Source: Streptomyces sp. NBC_01142 (lineage in GTDB: Bacteria; Actinomycetota; Actinomycetes; Streptomycetales; Streptomycetaceae). From it: 64,000 nt of DNA. Every line of letters begins with the position of its first letter. Position 1 is the stretch's first letter. The notes under the pieces were generated by a model. The model did no database searches, had not been told where the DNA came from, and saw only the letters and a list, made by a program, of their open reading frames with translations. Positions 42,430 through 51,067 of this stretch are shown in pieces. The position numbers and the translations under genes were made by a program. The DNA lies in contig NZ_JAPEOR010000001.1 of assembly GCF_026341125.1 (NCBI RefSeq), positions 496,001-560,000 on the forward strand. Reading direction: 5' to 3'.

Positions 42430-44094
42430 TCAGCCCCCCGCTTCGGGGAGGGGCGGGACGGGGGAAGCACCCCCCAGCTCCACCCGCATCGCCGCCCGCA
42501 GCCTCAGCGTCGACACCAACCGCTGAAACGCCTCGGACCAGTAACCCCCCGCCCCCGGTGACGCCCCCTCCGTTTCGTCCGGTGTTGCCGTGAGGATCTC
42601 CAGGCGGCCGGCCTCGCTCGGGTCCAGGCAGCGTTCCGCCAGGCCCATCACACCGCTGAAGCTCCACGGGTAACTCCCCGCGTCCCGCGCGATGTCGAGC
42701 GCGTCGACCACCGCCCGGCCGAGCGGCTCCGCCCACGGCACCGCGCAGACCCCGAGCAGCTGGAACGCCTCCGACAGCCCGTGAGCCGCGATGAACTCCG
42801 CGACCCAGTCGGCCCGTTCGTCGTCCGGCAACGTGGCCAGCAGCTTTGCCCGCTCGGCCAGCGAGGTCGTACCGGGTCCGGTCGCCGGCGGGATGCCGGG
42901 CGCGCCGAGCAGGGCGCGGGACCACTCCGCGTCCCGCTGCCGCACTGCCGCCCGGCACCACGCCGCGTGCAGCTCGTCCCCCCAGTCGTCCACGACGGGC
43001 AGGCCGACGATTTCCTCGGCCGTACGCCCACCGAGCCGCCGCGGCCAGATGGACAGCGGGGTTGCCTCCACCAACTGGCCGAGCCACCAGGATCGTTCGC
43101 CGCGCCCGCCCGGCGGGCTCGGCACCACTCCGTCGCGCTGCATGTCCGCATCGCATTCGTGCGGCGCCTCCACGGCTATCGCCGCTTTCCCGCTGTCGGT
43201 GCCGTCGCGGTCGCCGCTGCGGTCCAGTCCGACGCACGACGCCGCCCGCGCCGCCATCCGCCCGGCGAGCGCTGAGTGCGGCAGCGCGGAGAGCAGCTCG
43301 GCCGCCGTGGCGCGGACATTACGGCTGCGGTCGGACAGCGCCTGCTCCAGGAACGGCTCGTCCGCGTCGGACAGTCCGGCCCGCAGTGAGTCGAGGAACA
43401 TCAACCGGTCCTCGGCCCGCTCCGTGGCCCAGCTCGCGGCCAGCAGCGCGAGTGCAGCGCCCGCATCCTGCGCCCGTACGGCCGCCAGCAGCGCGACCCG
43501 TTCCGCGAACAGCCCCTCCTCCCACAGGCGCCGGACAGCTTCCGCGTCGCCCACGTCCGGCAGCAGGGAGCCGCCGGACGCGCCGCGCAGCGCGTATTTC
43601 CACTCCGGGTTGAGCCGGGCCAGCCACAGCCCGCGGGGTCCGGCGAAGGCGAGGGCCTGCGGCCGCAGATCGGTACGGGCCCGGGCGGCGTCCAGCAGGG
43701 CGGGCAGTACGGACGGCGGTGCCTGGTAACCGCGTTCGTTGGCCGCGGCCAGCCACTGGGGGAGCAGCTCGGTCAGATCGGGTGCCGCACTCCGCCGGCC
43801 GCCGGTGTTCGACGGTGCGGACCGGTCGGCCAGCAGCTGGCCGAGCCGGCGCCTGGCGGCGGCCGGCAGCCGGGGGCGGGCATCGTGCGGCGCGGGCTCC
43901 GGCCGGTCGGCGGCCGGCGCGGGCAGCAGTCCTGCCCTGCGCCGTACGGTGTGCAGCGCCGCGGCGTCCAGCAGAGCGGCCGGCGCGTCCTTGCCCGGGG
44001 GCACGAGGTCGGTCGGCGGTGTGCGGCGGTCGGTGCCGAGAAGCGCCGAGGTGACGAGCTCTTCCCAGGGCGAGGTGCTGGTGGTGCTGGTCAT
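42430..44094 (-). CDS. DUF5691-like protein, partner of the SWIM/MoxR cluster
   Basis: A 554-residue cytosolic protein, rich in Leu/Ala and mostly helical. The head (SPWEELVTSALLGTDRRTPP) and internal helix pairs near 230-300 (ALLAASWATERAEDRLMFLDSL, EQALSDRSRNVRATAAELLSALP) look like HEAT-type repeats that follow damage or modification factors. ATG 44094 has GGAGG five bases upstream, and the gene starts 17 bases after the SWIM gene stop, so they form one operon. I recall such proteins being encoded beside SWIM, MoxR and VWA genes in many bacteria. Exact role unknown. Confidence 0.8.
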   Translation of the reverse strand: MTSTTSTSPWEELVTSALLGTDRRTPPTDLVPPGKDAPAALLDAAALHTVRRRAGLLPAPAADRPEPAPHDARPRLPAAARRRLGQLLADRSAPSNTGGRRSAAPDLTELLPQWLAAANERGYQAPPSVLPALLDAARARTDLRPQALAFAGPRGLWLARLNPEWKYALRGASGGSLLPDVGDAEAVRRLWEEGLFAERVALLAAVRAQDAGAALALLAASWATERAEDRLMFLDSLRAGLSDADEPFLEQALSDRSRNVRATAAELLSALPHSALAGRMAARAASCVGLDRSGDRDGTDSGKAAIAVEAPHECDADMQRDGVVPSPPGGRGERSWWLGQLVEATPLSIWPRRLGGRTAEEIVGLPVVDDWGDELHAAWCRAAVRQRDAEWSRALLGAPGIPPATGPGTTSLAERAKLLATLPDDERADWVAEFIAAHGLSEAFQLLGVCAVPWAEPLGRAVVDALDIARDAGSYPWSFSGVMGLAERCLDPSEAGRLEILTATPDETEGASPGAGGYWSEAFQRLVSTLRLRAAMRVELGGASPVPPLPEAGG

Positions 44095-44110
44095 GACGTC
44101 CTCCGTACGT

Positions 44111-45454
44111 TCAGATGAGCGGGACCGTCTCGGACGCGTCCTCCGGCCAGGCCGCGAGCGGGGTGAAGCCCTGGTGGCCGCACTCGCCGAAGACGGTGAC
44201 CGGGCGGCCGCCCGAGAGCGCCGCGAGCCTCCACAGCCCCGGGCGGGAGAGTGCGGCGGGGGCGATGGGCAGCGCGGACTTGCCGTCCGCATCGGCCAGT
44301 TGCCAGCCGTCACCGGCCGGGACGGGTATGACGCCGCTGAGCGTCACCGGCCAGGAGTCCAGCCAGGGGTCGTCCCGCAAGGCCTGTCCGTATGCCTCCA
44401 CGGCAGCCTCGGGCGGTCCCCCCGGCGGCGGCGCCCCGATCGGAACGGGGGCGCCGAACTGCCCACCCAGGTCCGCCCGCAGTTGCCCCGCGCCCGCGTA
44501 CGGAGTGAGCTCGGCGTCGATCATCAGCCCCACCGGCAGCGCCAGTTGCGGTGAACGGCCCGCCACCCCGAACGCCAGCAGCAGTGCCGTGCGCCCGGAT
44601 TCCCGCCCGTACAGCCAGATTCGGCGGGTGGTGATCTTGCCGTCGGAGGAGTCGTACTGGGCCAGGATCAGCCAGTGGTCCCGGATCGGCGCGCCCTCGG
44701 CGGGCTGGGTGAGGCCGACCCTGGTGCGGACCGTCGCGGCCAGCGGCTCCGGCAGCCGGTCGATCCCGAGCCACGCCGAGTCCAGCAGATGGATCAGCGC
44801 GCACTCCTCCAGCAGCCGCACCGGCCAGCCGGGCCCGGAGCCCGGTATCGCCCCCAGTTCCCGTACCCGGCCCGCCAGTCCCGGCGCCTGGGCGTCGACC
44901 ATGCGGGCCGCGGTCTCCTCCCACAGCCCGTACCCCGCCTGCTCGGCCGCCGCCAGGCCGCCGCGCAACAGATCCGCCAGCCGCTGCTCCAGCTCCGTGG
45001 CCCCGGCGGTGATCCGCCCCGCCCGGCGCTCGGCCCGGCGCCGGGCCGCCTCCGGGTCGGCGGTCTTCGCGGACGCTCCCGCGTCGCCCTGTTCCTTGTC
45101 CGTGGCGCGCTTCCTGCGCCCCTCCAGCCACTCCTCGGCCCAGTCCGGCGTGGCGGAGTCCTGCAGGGCCTCCTCGTCCGTCGCCCAGAGCAGCAGCAGC
45201 CCCAGCGCGTGCTTGCACGGGAACTTCCGGCTCGGGCAACTGCACTTGTAGGCCGGGCCCGTAGTGTCGATGACGGTTTGGTACGGCTTGCTGCCCGAGC
45301 CCTTGCACAGGCCCCACACGGCCCCCGAGCCGCTGCTGCCCGCGCCGGACCACGGCCCGGCCGCACCCAGTTTGTTTCCCGCTCTGCGTGACGCATCGTC
45401 AGGAGCCAAGGCCAGCACCTGTTCCGACGTCCAGCGCACCCCCTGCTGATTCAT
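44111..45454 (-). CDS. SWIM zinc-finger protein
   Basis: A 447-residue protein with the SWIM zinc site Cys71-x-Cys73-x6-Cys80-x-His82 (KCSCPSRKFPCKH), a motif that binds zinc and is used for DNA or protein binding. A linker and a long helical C-terminal region without a known enzyme fold follow. ATG 45454 lies eight bases after the -10 box (TAGCGT) of a damage-type promoter, so the message is leaderless and the longer frame from 45484 is ruled out. It heads an operon with the DUF5691-like gene and is divergent from the MoxR/DUF5682/VWA operon. Confidence 0.85.
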   Translation of the reverse strand: MNQQGVRWTSEQVLALAPDDASRRAGNKLGAAGPWSGAGSSGSGAVWGLCKGSGSKPYQTVIDTTGPAYKCSCPSRKFPCKHALGLLLLWATDEEALQDSATPDWAEEWLEGRRKRATDKEQGDAGASAKTADPEAARRRAERRAGRITAGATELEQRLADLLRGGLAAAEQAGYGLWEETAARMVDAQAPGLAGRVRELGAIPGSGPGWPVRLLEECALIHLLDSAWLGIDRLPEPLAATVRTRVGLTQPAEGAPIRDHWLILAQYDSSDGKITTRRIWLYGRESGRTALLLAFGVAGRSPQLALPVGLMIDAELTPYAGAGQLRADLGGQFGAPVPIGAPPPGGPPEAAVEAYGQALRDDPWLDSWPVTLSGVIPVPAGDGWQLADADGKSALPIAPAALSRPGLWRLAALSGGRPVTVFGECGHQGFTPLAAWPEDASETVPLI

Positions 45455-45461
45455 GGTGAGG

Positions 45462-45484
45462 ACGCTACGGGGCACCACTGACAA
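45462..45484 (-). promoter_or_regulatory. PafBC/RecA-NDp-type DNA-damage promoter of the SWIM operon
   Basis: On the minus strand TTGTCAGTG, eight bases, then TAGCGT: an exact match to the LexA-independent damage promoter TTGTCRGTG-N8-TANNNT. Transcription should begin at or next to the SWIM ATG. Confidence 0.75.
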
Positions 45485-45582
45485 TCAGCTCTGACGCGTA
45501 AATAGCAGCAGGTCAGGGTGGGTGTGGGCAGGACTGGGTGCCCGGTGGCCGTGGAGGGCTGCCGGGTGTTCGGGGCTGTCGG

Positions 45583-46826
45583 TCAGGCTGCGTTCTCCCT
45601 CGGGTTGAGGGTGACGGTGTAGCCGAGCTGGTTGAGCTGGGTGATGGCTCGGCGGGTGGCGCGTTCGGGGTCGCGTTGGGTGAAGTAGGTGCCGCCGAGT
45701 TCCTGGTAGGCGACGTTGTCGGTGAGCATGTGCCAGATCGCGGTGATGATCGAGTGCTCGACGGCGACCAGTGCCCGGAGCGGGCCGCGGCGGGCGGTCA
45801 GCCGCTTGTAACGGGCCTGCAGGTAGGTGTCCTTGGTTCTCACAGCGCCGAATGCCGCGAGGCCGAGGGCGCCTTTGAGATAGGGGTTGCCGGGCCGGAC
45901 CTTCGTGTTCTTGGTACGGCCGGCGGACTCGTGGTGGCCGGGGCAGACCCCGGCCCAGGACGCGAGGTGTTTGGCGGAGGCGAACCGGGTCATGTCCCCG
46001 CCGGTCTCCGCGATGATCACTTCGGCGGTGGCCTGGTTGATGCCGGGGATGGTGTCGAGGAGGTCGAGGGCGCCACGAAAGGGGCCATCGCCTCCTCGAT
46101 GCGTCCGGTGAGCTGGTCGATCATCGTGGTGAGCTGGTCGTACTGATCCAGATACAGTCGGGCCAGGAACGCGTGGTGCTCGCGGAACCGTCCGGTCAGG
46201 GCCTCGGTGAGTTCGGGGATCTTGTTGCGGAGCTTGCGTTTGGCCAGGTCCGCGAGGACCCGCGGGTCGGCTTCGCCGCGGATGAGGGCTTCGAGCATGG
46301 CCCGGCCGGAGACGCCCATGATGTCGGAGGCGACCGCGGAGAGTTTGATGCCGGTGTCCTCCAGGAGTTTCTCCAGCCGCTGGACCACACGGCCGCGTTC
46401 ACGGGTGGCGGTGGTCCGGGCCCGGGTCAGGTCGCGCAGTTCGCGGACCGGCTCGGGCGGCACGAAGGAGGGCCTGACCAGGCCGTGGGCGCCGAGCTGG
46501 GCCAGCCAGGCCGCGTCCGAGACGTCCGTCTTGCGGCCGGGTAGGTTCTTGACCTGCCGCGCGTTGACCAGGACCACGTCCAGGCCCTCGGTCAGCACGT
46601 AGTAGAAGGGCTTCCAGTAGTCACTGGTCGCCTCGATCACTACCAGCGTCACCTGTGCGGCGAGCAGATGGTCCCGCAGATCCAGGACCGCGTTCGTCGT
46701 TGATCCCCACGTCGTGGTCTCGGTCGTGAAGGACCCCCGCCGCTTCGTACTCGGGGTGCGGACGCAGACCTTGGCGTCCTTCTTGCTGATGTCGAGGCCG
46801 GCGCAGCGTTCGTGCAGTACGTCCAC
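45583..46826 (-). pseudogene. IS110-family transposase, frameshifted
   Basis: The start GTG 46826 follows GGGAGGG. The N-terminal RuvC-like DEDD domain is intact: Asp in AGLDISKKDAKV, Glu in VVIEATSDYWKPF, and Asp-Asp in RKTDVSDAAWLAQL. The C-terminal domain (IPGINQATAEVIIAETGG... ESAGRTKNTK) continues in another frame. The shift lies near 46071-46074: TTCGTGGCGCCCTCGAC is one base shorter than needed (restoring one G gives FVAALDLLD). A sequencing error is possible, otherwise the transposase is inactive. IS110 enzymes are guided by a bridge RNA. Confidence 0.85.
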
Positions 46827-47147
46827 GGCCTTGCTCCCTCCCTGGCGGACGGACCCGTCGTACGCCGTTCCGGGAGGACCAGGGTGGATCAGGAATTCTG
46901 ACGCACGTGCTTCGCAGCAACACTCCACGGTTCCCGTGGACGGTCCCCAGCACCACGCTGACCTGCGAGCTCACCGGCATCACAGAGGCATCGGTTTCGG
47001 CCGGAACGAACCGCTCCAGCATCCCGGACCGGCATCAGCCCACGTCAGGGCAGACAGAAGCACCTCCGGCGCACGCCACGGCATTTACCACGCCCCCGGC
47101 GCGCACCGAAGGTGCGCTGGATCGCTGACCTGCGCTTTCGAGCCCCC
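46827..47147 (-). ncRNA. Candidate bridge-RNA region of the IS110 element
   Basis: This is the non-coding stretch 5' of the IS110 recombinase. In this family the bridge RNA, which pairs with target and donor DNA, is encoded in such a region. Local hairpins include GCGCACC/GGTGCGC (near 47100-47118) and CCACGG/CCGTGG (near 46930-46945). The exact RNA ends cannot be read by eye. Confidence 0.4.
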
Positions 47148-47148
47148 G

Positions 47149-47388
47149 CGACAACTCCGCTCCATCCGCGCCGCCGTCTGCGCCGTTGCCGTCACCGGCC
47201 TCACGCTCGGCCTCTCCTCCTGCTCCGAGGCCGTCGACACCGTCGACAAGGCCACGAACGAGACGTACGAGGTCACGTACGAGGTCACCTGCAAGATCAC
47301 GTACAAGGGCAAGGTCATCAAGGAGGAGAAGGGCCAGGGCCTGGTCACCGCCGCCGGCTGCATCGCCGTCTCCCCGATCGTGGAGTAA
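47149..47388 (+). pseudogene. Small lipoprotein gene truncated at its start by the IS element
   Basis: Reads RQLRSIRAAVCAVAVTGLTLGLSSC, a complete lipoprotein signal peptide with lipobox GLSSC, followed by about 55 residues (EAVDTVDKATNETYEVTYEV..., CKITYKGKVIKEEKG) ending at 47388. The codon just before the first Arg is CCG and no ATG, GTG or TTG precedes it sensibly. CCG at 47146 probably replaces ATG: only the last G survives at the IS junction. The gene is therefore likely silent. Its neighbours are the damage-regulated operons, so it may have belonged to them. Confidence 0.6.
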
Positions 47389-47437
47389 CTCCCCGCGAAG
47401 CCTGGCTATTTAGGCTCTGACCTGCGGCAACGGTCGA

Positions 47438-47460
47438 TTGTCAGTGGCATGGTGCACGGT
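47438..47460 (+). promoter_or_regulatory. PafBC/RecA-NDp-like promoter of the MoxR operon
   Basis: TTGTCAGTG, eight bases, then CACGGT: the -35 part is exact, the -10 has one mismatch to TANNNT. It mirrors the SWIM promoter 2 kb away across the IS; the ATGs of the two operons were once near-neighbours. Confidence 0.6.
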
Positions 47461-47498
47461 GGATCCCACATCGGGTCGAACGATCTGGAGGGGGATCC

Positions 47499-48647
47499 AT
47501 GACCGTGTCCGAAACCGCCACAGCGAGCACCGCGGCCACCGCAACCACCGCAGTCACCGGCGCCGACACCGAGGCCCTGCGGCCGCACGCCGAGGACGCT
47601 TTCGCCGACGAGCTCAAGGCGCTTGCCGCGGCCGACGACCGGCCGCGGCCTGTCAGATGGCAGCTGTCGCCCTGGGCCGTCGCCACCTATCTGCTCGGCG
47701 GCACCCTGCCCGACGGGACGGTGATCACGCCCAAGTACGTGGGGCCGCGCCGGATCGTCGAGGTCGCCGTCACCACACTCGCCACCGATCGGGCGCTGCT
47801 GCTCCTCGGTGTGCCGGGCACCGCCAAGACCTGGGTCTCCGAGCATCTCGCCGCGGCCGTCAGCGGTGACTCCACCCTGCTCGTGCAGGGCACCGCGGGC
47901 ACGCCCGAGGAGGCCATCCGCTACGGCTGGAACTACGCCCAGTTGCTCGCCCATGGCCCCAGCCGCGACGCGCTGGTGCCCAGTCCTGTCATGCGCGCCA
48001 TGTCCGAGGGAATGACGGCGCGGGTCGAGGAACTCACCCGTATCCCGGCCGACGTACAGGACTCACTGATCACGATCCTGTCCGAGAAGACGCTGCCCGT
48101 CCCGGAGCTGGGGCAGGAGGTGCAGGCCGTCCGCGGCTTCAATCTCATCGCCACCGCCAACGACCGTGACCGCGGGGTCAACGACCTCTCCAGCGCGCTG
48201 CGCCGCCGCTTCAACACGGTCGTACTGCCGCTGCCGGCCACGCCGGAGGCCGAGGTCGACATCGTGTCGCGGCGCGTCGACCAGATCGGGCGCTCGCTCG
48301 ATCTGCCGGCCGTACCGGAGGGCCTCGAGGAGATTCGCCGTGTGGTCACCGTCTTCCGGGAGCTGCGGGACGGTATCTCGACCGACGGCCGCACCAAGCT
48401 CAAGTCGCCCTCGGGGACGCTCTCCACGGCCGAGGCGATCTCCGTCGTCACGGGCGGCCTCGCCCTCGCCGCGCACTTCGGTGACGGCGTGCTGCGCTCC
48501 GGCGATGTCGCGGCCGGGATTCTCGGCGCCGTCGTCCGCGACCCGGCGGCGGACCGTGTGATCTGGCAGGAGTACCTGGAAACGGTGGTCCGCGAGCGGG
48601 ACGGCTGGAAGGACTTCTACCGCGCCTGCCGCGAGGTGAGCGCATGA
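47499..48647 (+). CDS. MoxR-type AAA+ ATPase
   Basis: A 382-residue ATPase. A Thr/Ala-rich head (1-25) is followed by an AAA domain with Walker A GVPGTAKT near 108, a Walker B-position segment with Glu-Glu (ARVEELTRIP), sensor 1 LIATANDRDRG near 221 and the arginine-finger region RRRFN near 240. The usual Asp-Glu pair of Walker B reads Glu-Glu, as may be normal for this subfamily. MoxR ATPases act as chaperones that load or activate VWA-domain partners. It is the first gene of an operon with the DUF5682-like and VWA genes (ATGA overlap with the next gene). Confidence 0.9.
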   Translation: MTVSETATASTAATATTAVTGADTEALRPHAEDAFADELKALAAADDRPRPVRWQLSPWAVATYLLGGTLPDGTVITPKYVGPRRIVEVAVTTLATDRALLLLGVPGTAKTWVSEHLAAAVSGDSTLLVQGTAGTPEEAIRYGWNYAQLLAHGPSRDALVPSPVMRAMSEGMTARVEELTRIPADVQDSLITILSEKTLPVPELGQEVQAVRGFNLIATANDRDRGVNDLSSALRRRFNTVVLPLPATPEAEVDIVSRRVDQIGRSLDLPAVPEGLEEIRRVVTVFRELRDGISTDGRTKLKSPSGTLSTAEAISVVTGGLALAAHFGDGVLRSGDVAAGILGAVVRDPAADRVIWQEYLETVVRERDGWKDFYRACREVSA

Positions 48648-51067
48648 CCGGCCCCCTGCTGCTCGGTGTCCGCCACCACGGGCCGGGCTCGGCGCGGGCG
48701 GTGCGGGCCGCGCTGGAGGCGGCGTCGCCCCCGGCCGTGCTGATCGAGGGACCGCCGGAAGGGGACGCGCTGATCGCGCTCGCCGCGGACGAGCAGATGC
48801 GCCCGCCGGTCGCGCTGCTCGCCCACGCGGTGGACGACCCGAGCCGGGCGGCGTTCTGGCCGCTGGCCGAGTTCTCCCCGGAGTGGGTCGCCATCCGCTG
48901 GGCGCTCGGCCGCGGAGTCCCGGTGCGGTTCATCGACCTGCCGGCGGCGCATTCGCTGGCGCAGACCGCGCAGGCCGCGCACAAGGAGACGGTGGGCGCG
49001 CCGGGGCTGCCGCGAGACCCGCTGGGAGAAGCGCCGGATTCGCCCGCCCGGGGCGGTGGTTCGGGAGAGGGCGAGGGCAGCGAGGACGAAGCGGCAGGGG
49101 CAGCCGGGCACGGCGGGGGCGAGGGGAAGCCCGACGTGGGCGGGTTGCGGATCGATCCCATCGCCGTGCTTGCCGAAGCCGCCGGGTACGACGACCCCGA
49201 GCGGTGGTGGGAGGACGTCGTCGAGCATCGCGGCGCGGGGGACGACGCTGCGGATCCGTGTGCTCCGTTCGCGGCGCTCGGGGAGGCCATGGCCGCGCTG
49301 CGCGAGACGTACGGACACGGCGGGCACGACCGCGATCTCATCCGCGAAGCCCATATGCGGCTTCAACTGCGCGCAGCGAGCAAGGAGTTCGGGGACGGCG
49401 TCGCAGTCGTCTGCGGCGCGTGGCATGTGCCCGCGCTCGAGGAGAGGACCACCGTCGCCGCCGACAAGGCCCTCCTCAAAGGCCTGCCCAAGGTCAAGAC
49501 CGAGATGACCTGGGTGCCCTGGACGCATCGCAGGCTCGCCCGGCACAGCGGTTACGGCGCGGGCATCGACTCTCCCGGCTGGTACGGGCATCTCTTCGGC
49601 GCGACCGACCGCCCCGTCGAGCGCTGGATGACCAAGGTCGCGGGTCTCCTGCGGGACGAGGACCGGATGGTCTCGTCCGCGCATGTCATCGAGGCCGTCC
49701 GCCTCGCCGAGACCCTCGCCGCCATGCGCGGCCGGCCCCTCGCCGGACTGACCGAGACGACCGACGCCATACGGGCCGTGATGTGCGAGGGCTCCGATGT
49801 GCCGCTCGATCTCATCCGGGACCGGCTCGTCGTCGGGGACGTGCTCGGCGAGGTGCCGGACGCCGCGCCCGCCGTGCCCCTCCAGCGCGATCTGACCCGG
49901 CTCCAGCGCAGTCTGCGGCTCAAGCCCGAAGCGCTGGAGCGCGAGTTGGAGCTCGACCTGCGCAAGGAGAGCGACGCGGCCAAGAGCCGGCTGCTGCACC
50001 GGCTGCGGCTGCTCTCGATCGGCTGGGGCGAACCCGTCACGGGGCGGGGGAGCACCGGTACGTTCCGCGAGAGCTGGCGACTGCGCTGGGAGCCGGAGCT
50101 TTTCGTCCGGGTCGCGGAGGCCGGGGTGTGGGGCACCACCGTGCTCTCCGCCGCCACGGCGAAGGCCGAGTCGAACGCCCTCTCCGTGAACGCCCTCGCC
50201 GAGGTGACCGCGCTCGCCGAGCAGTGCCTGCTGGCCGAACTGCCTGACGCGCTGCCCGTGGTGATGAGGGCCCTCGCCGACCGGGCCGCGCTCGACGCGG
50301 ACGTCGGCCATCTCGCCCAGGCGCTGCCCGCCCTCGCCCGCTCCCTGCGGTACGGGGATGTGCGGTCCACGGACACGGCCGCGCTCGGGGAGGTCGCGGC
50401 CGGGCTCGCCGAACGCATCTGCGTCGGACTGCCGCCCGCGTGCACGGGACTCGACGCGGACGGCGCGGCCGAGATGCGGGGCCATCTGGACGGGGTGCAC
50501 ACCGCGATCGGGCTGCTGCCGAAAGCCCGGGAGCTGGGTCAGCGTTGGGGCTCGGTGCTGCTCCGGCTCGCGGACCGGGACACCGTGCCCGGGGTGATAC
50601 GCGGCCGGGCCGCCCGGCTGCTGCTGGACGACGGGCGGCTCGAGGAGGACGAGGCCGCGCGGCTGATGGGACTCGCGCTCTCTCCCGGTACACCGCCCGC
50701 CGAGGCGGCGGCCTGGATCGAGGGGTTCGTCGGCGGCGCGTCCGGAGGGGGAATGCTCCTGGTCCACGACGAGCGCCTGCTCGGGCTCGTCGACGCCTGG
50801 CTCACCGGCGTGCCCCCGGACGCCTTCACGGACGTACTGCCGCTGCTGCGCCGCACGTTCTCCGCCTACGAGCCGGGTGTGCGGCGCACGCTGGGTGAGT
50901 TGGTCCGGCGAGGACCCGCCACCCCGTCCGGCCATGCGGCGCACGCCGAGTCCACGATGCCCGGCTTCGGCGCCGGCCTCGACGGGCCGCGGGCGGACGC
51001 GGTGCTGCCGGTGCTGCAGCTGCTGCTCGGAATCGACGACAACGACCTTGCGGGGGTGGCCCGATGA
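48644..51067 (+). CDS. DUF5682-like large protein of the MoxR/VWA operon
   Basis: An 807-residue protein beginning MTGPLLLGVRHHGPGSARAV, with the GVRHHGPG motif (residues 8-15) at the head of an alpha/beta domain (VLIEGPPEGDALIALAAD). The middle carries VVCGAWHVPAL and the Gly/Glu/Ala-rich loop (residues 125-165) is variable. The C-terminal half is helical. The start ATG overlaps the ATPase stop (ATGA), and its own stop overlaps the VWA start, so all three are co-translated. The His-rich motif suggests a metal or nucleotide site; no reaction is known to me. Confidence 0.85.
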   Translation: MTGPLLLGVRHHGPGSARAVRAALEAASPPAVLIEGPPEGDALIALAADEQMRPPVALLAHAVDDPSRAAFWPLAEFSPEWVAIRWALGRGVPVRFIDLPAAHSLAQTAQAAHKETVGAPGLPRDPLGEAPDSPARGGGSGEGEGSEDEAAGAAGHGGGEGKPDVGGLRIDPIAVLAEAAGYDDPERWWEDVVEHRGAGDDAADPCAPFAALGEAMAALRETYGHGGHDRDLIREAHMRLQLRAASKEFGDGVAVVCGAWHVPALEERTTVAADKALLKGLPKVKTEMTWVPWTHRRLARHSGYGAGIDSPGWYGHLFGATDRPVERWMTKVAGLLRDEDRMVSSAHVIEAVRLAETLAAMRGRPLAGLTETTDAIRAVMCEGSDVPLDLIRDRLVVGDVLGEVPDAAPAVPLQRDLTRLQRSLRLKPEALERELELDLRKESDAAKSRLLHRLRLLSIGWGEPVTGRGSTGTFRESWRLRWEPELFVRVAEAGVWGTTVLSAATAKAESNALSVNALAEVTALAEQCLLAELPDALPVVMRALADRAALDADVGHLAQALPALARSLRYGDVRSTDTAALGEVAAGLAERICVGLPPACTGLDADGAAEMRGHLDGVHTAIGLLPKARELGQRWGSVLLRLADRDTVPGVIRGRAARLLLDDGRLEEDEAARLMGLALSPGTPPAEAAAWIEGFVGGASGGGMLLVHDERLLGLVDAWLTGVPPDAFTDVLPLLRRTFSAYEPGVRRTLGELVRRGPATPSGHAAHAESTMPGFGAGLDGPRADAVLPVLQLLLGIDDNDLAGVAR

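Larger units (their letters stand above)
45500..47147 (-). mobile_element. IS110-family insertion sequence (ends approximate)
   Basis: The element lies between the two arms of the damage-promoter cluster. It holds a frameshifted IS110 transposase and a non-coding stretch of about 320 bases on the transposase's 5' side (46827-47147). IS110 elements lack terminal repeats, so the left end is only bracketed (45485-45582). The right end is placed near 47147, where sequence resembling a lipoprotein start resumes without its ATG. Confidence 0.7.

Noticed and set aside
46714..47388. One long plus-strand gene through the IS end ending with the lipoprotein
   Set aside because: The upstream half is antisense to the transposase and non-coding end; only the part from 47149 has signal-peptide and protein-like composition.
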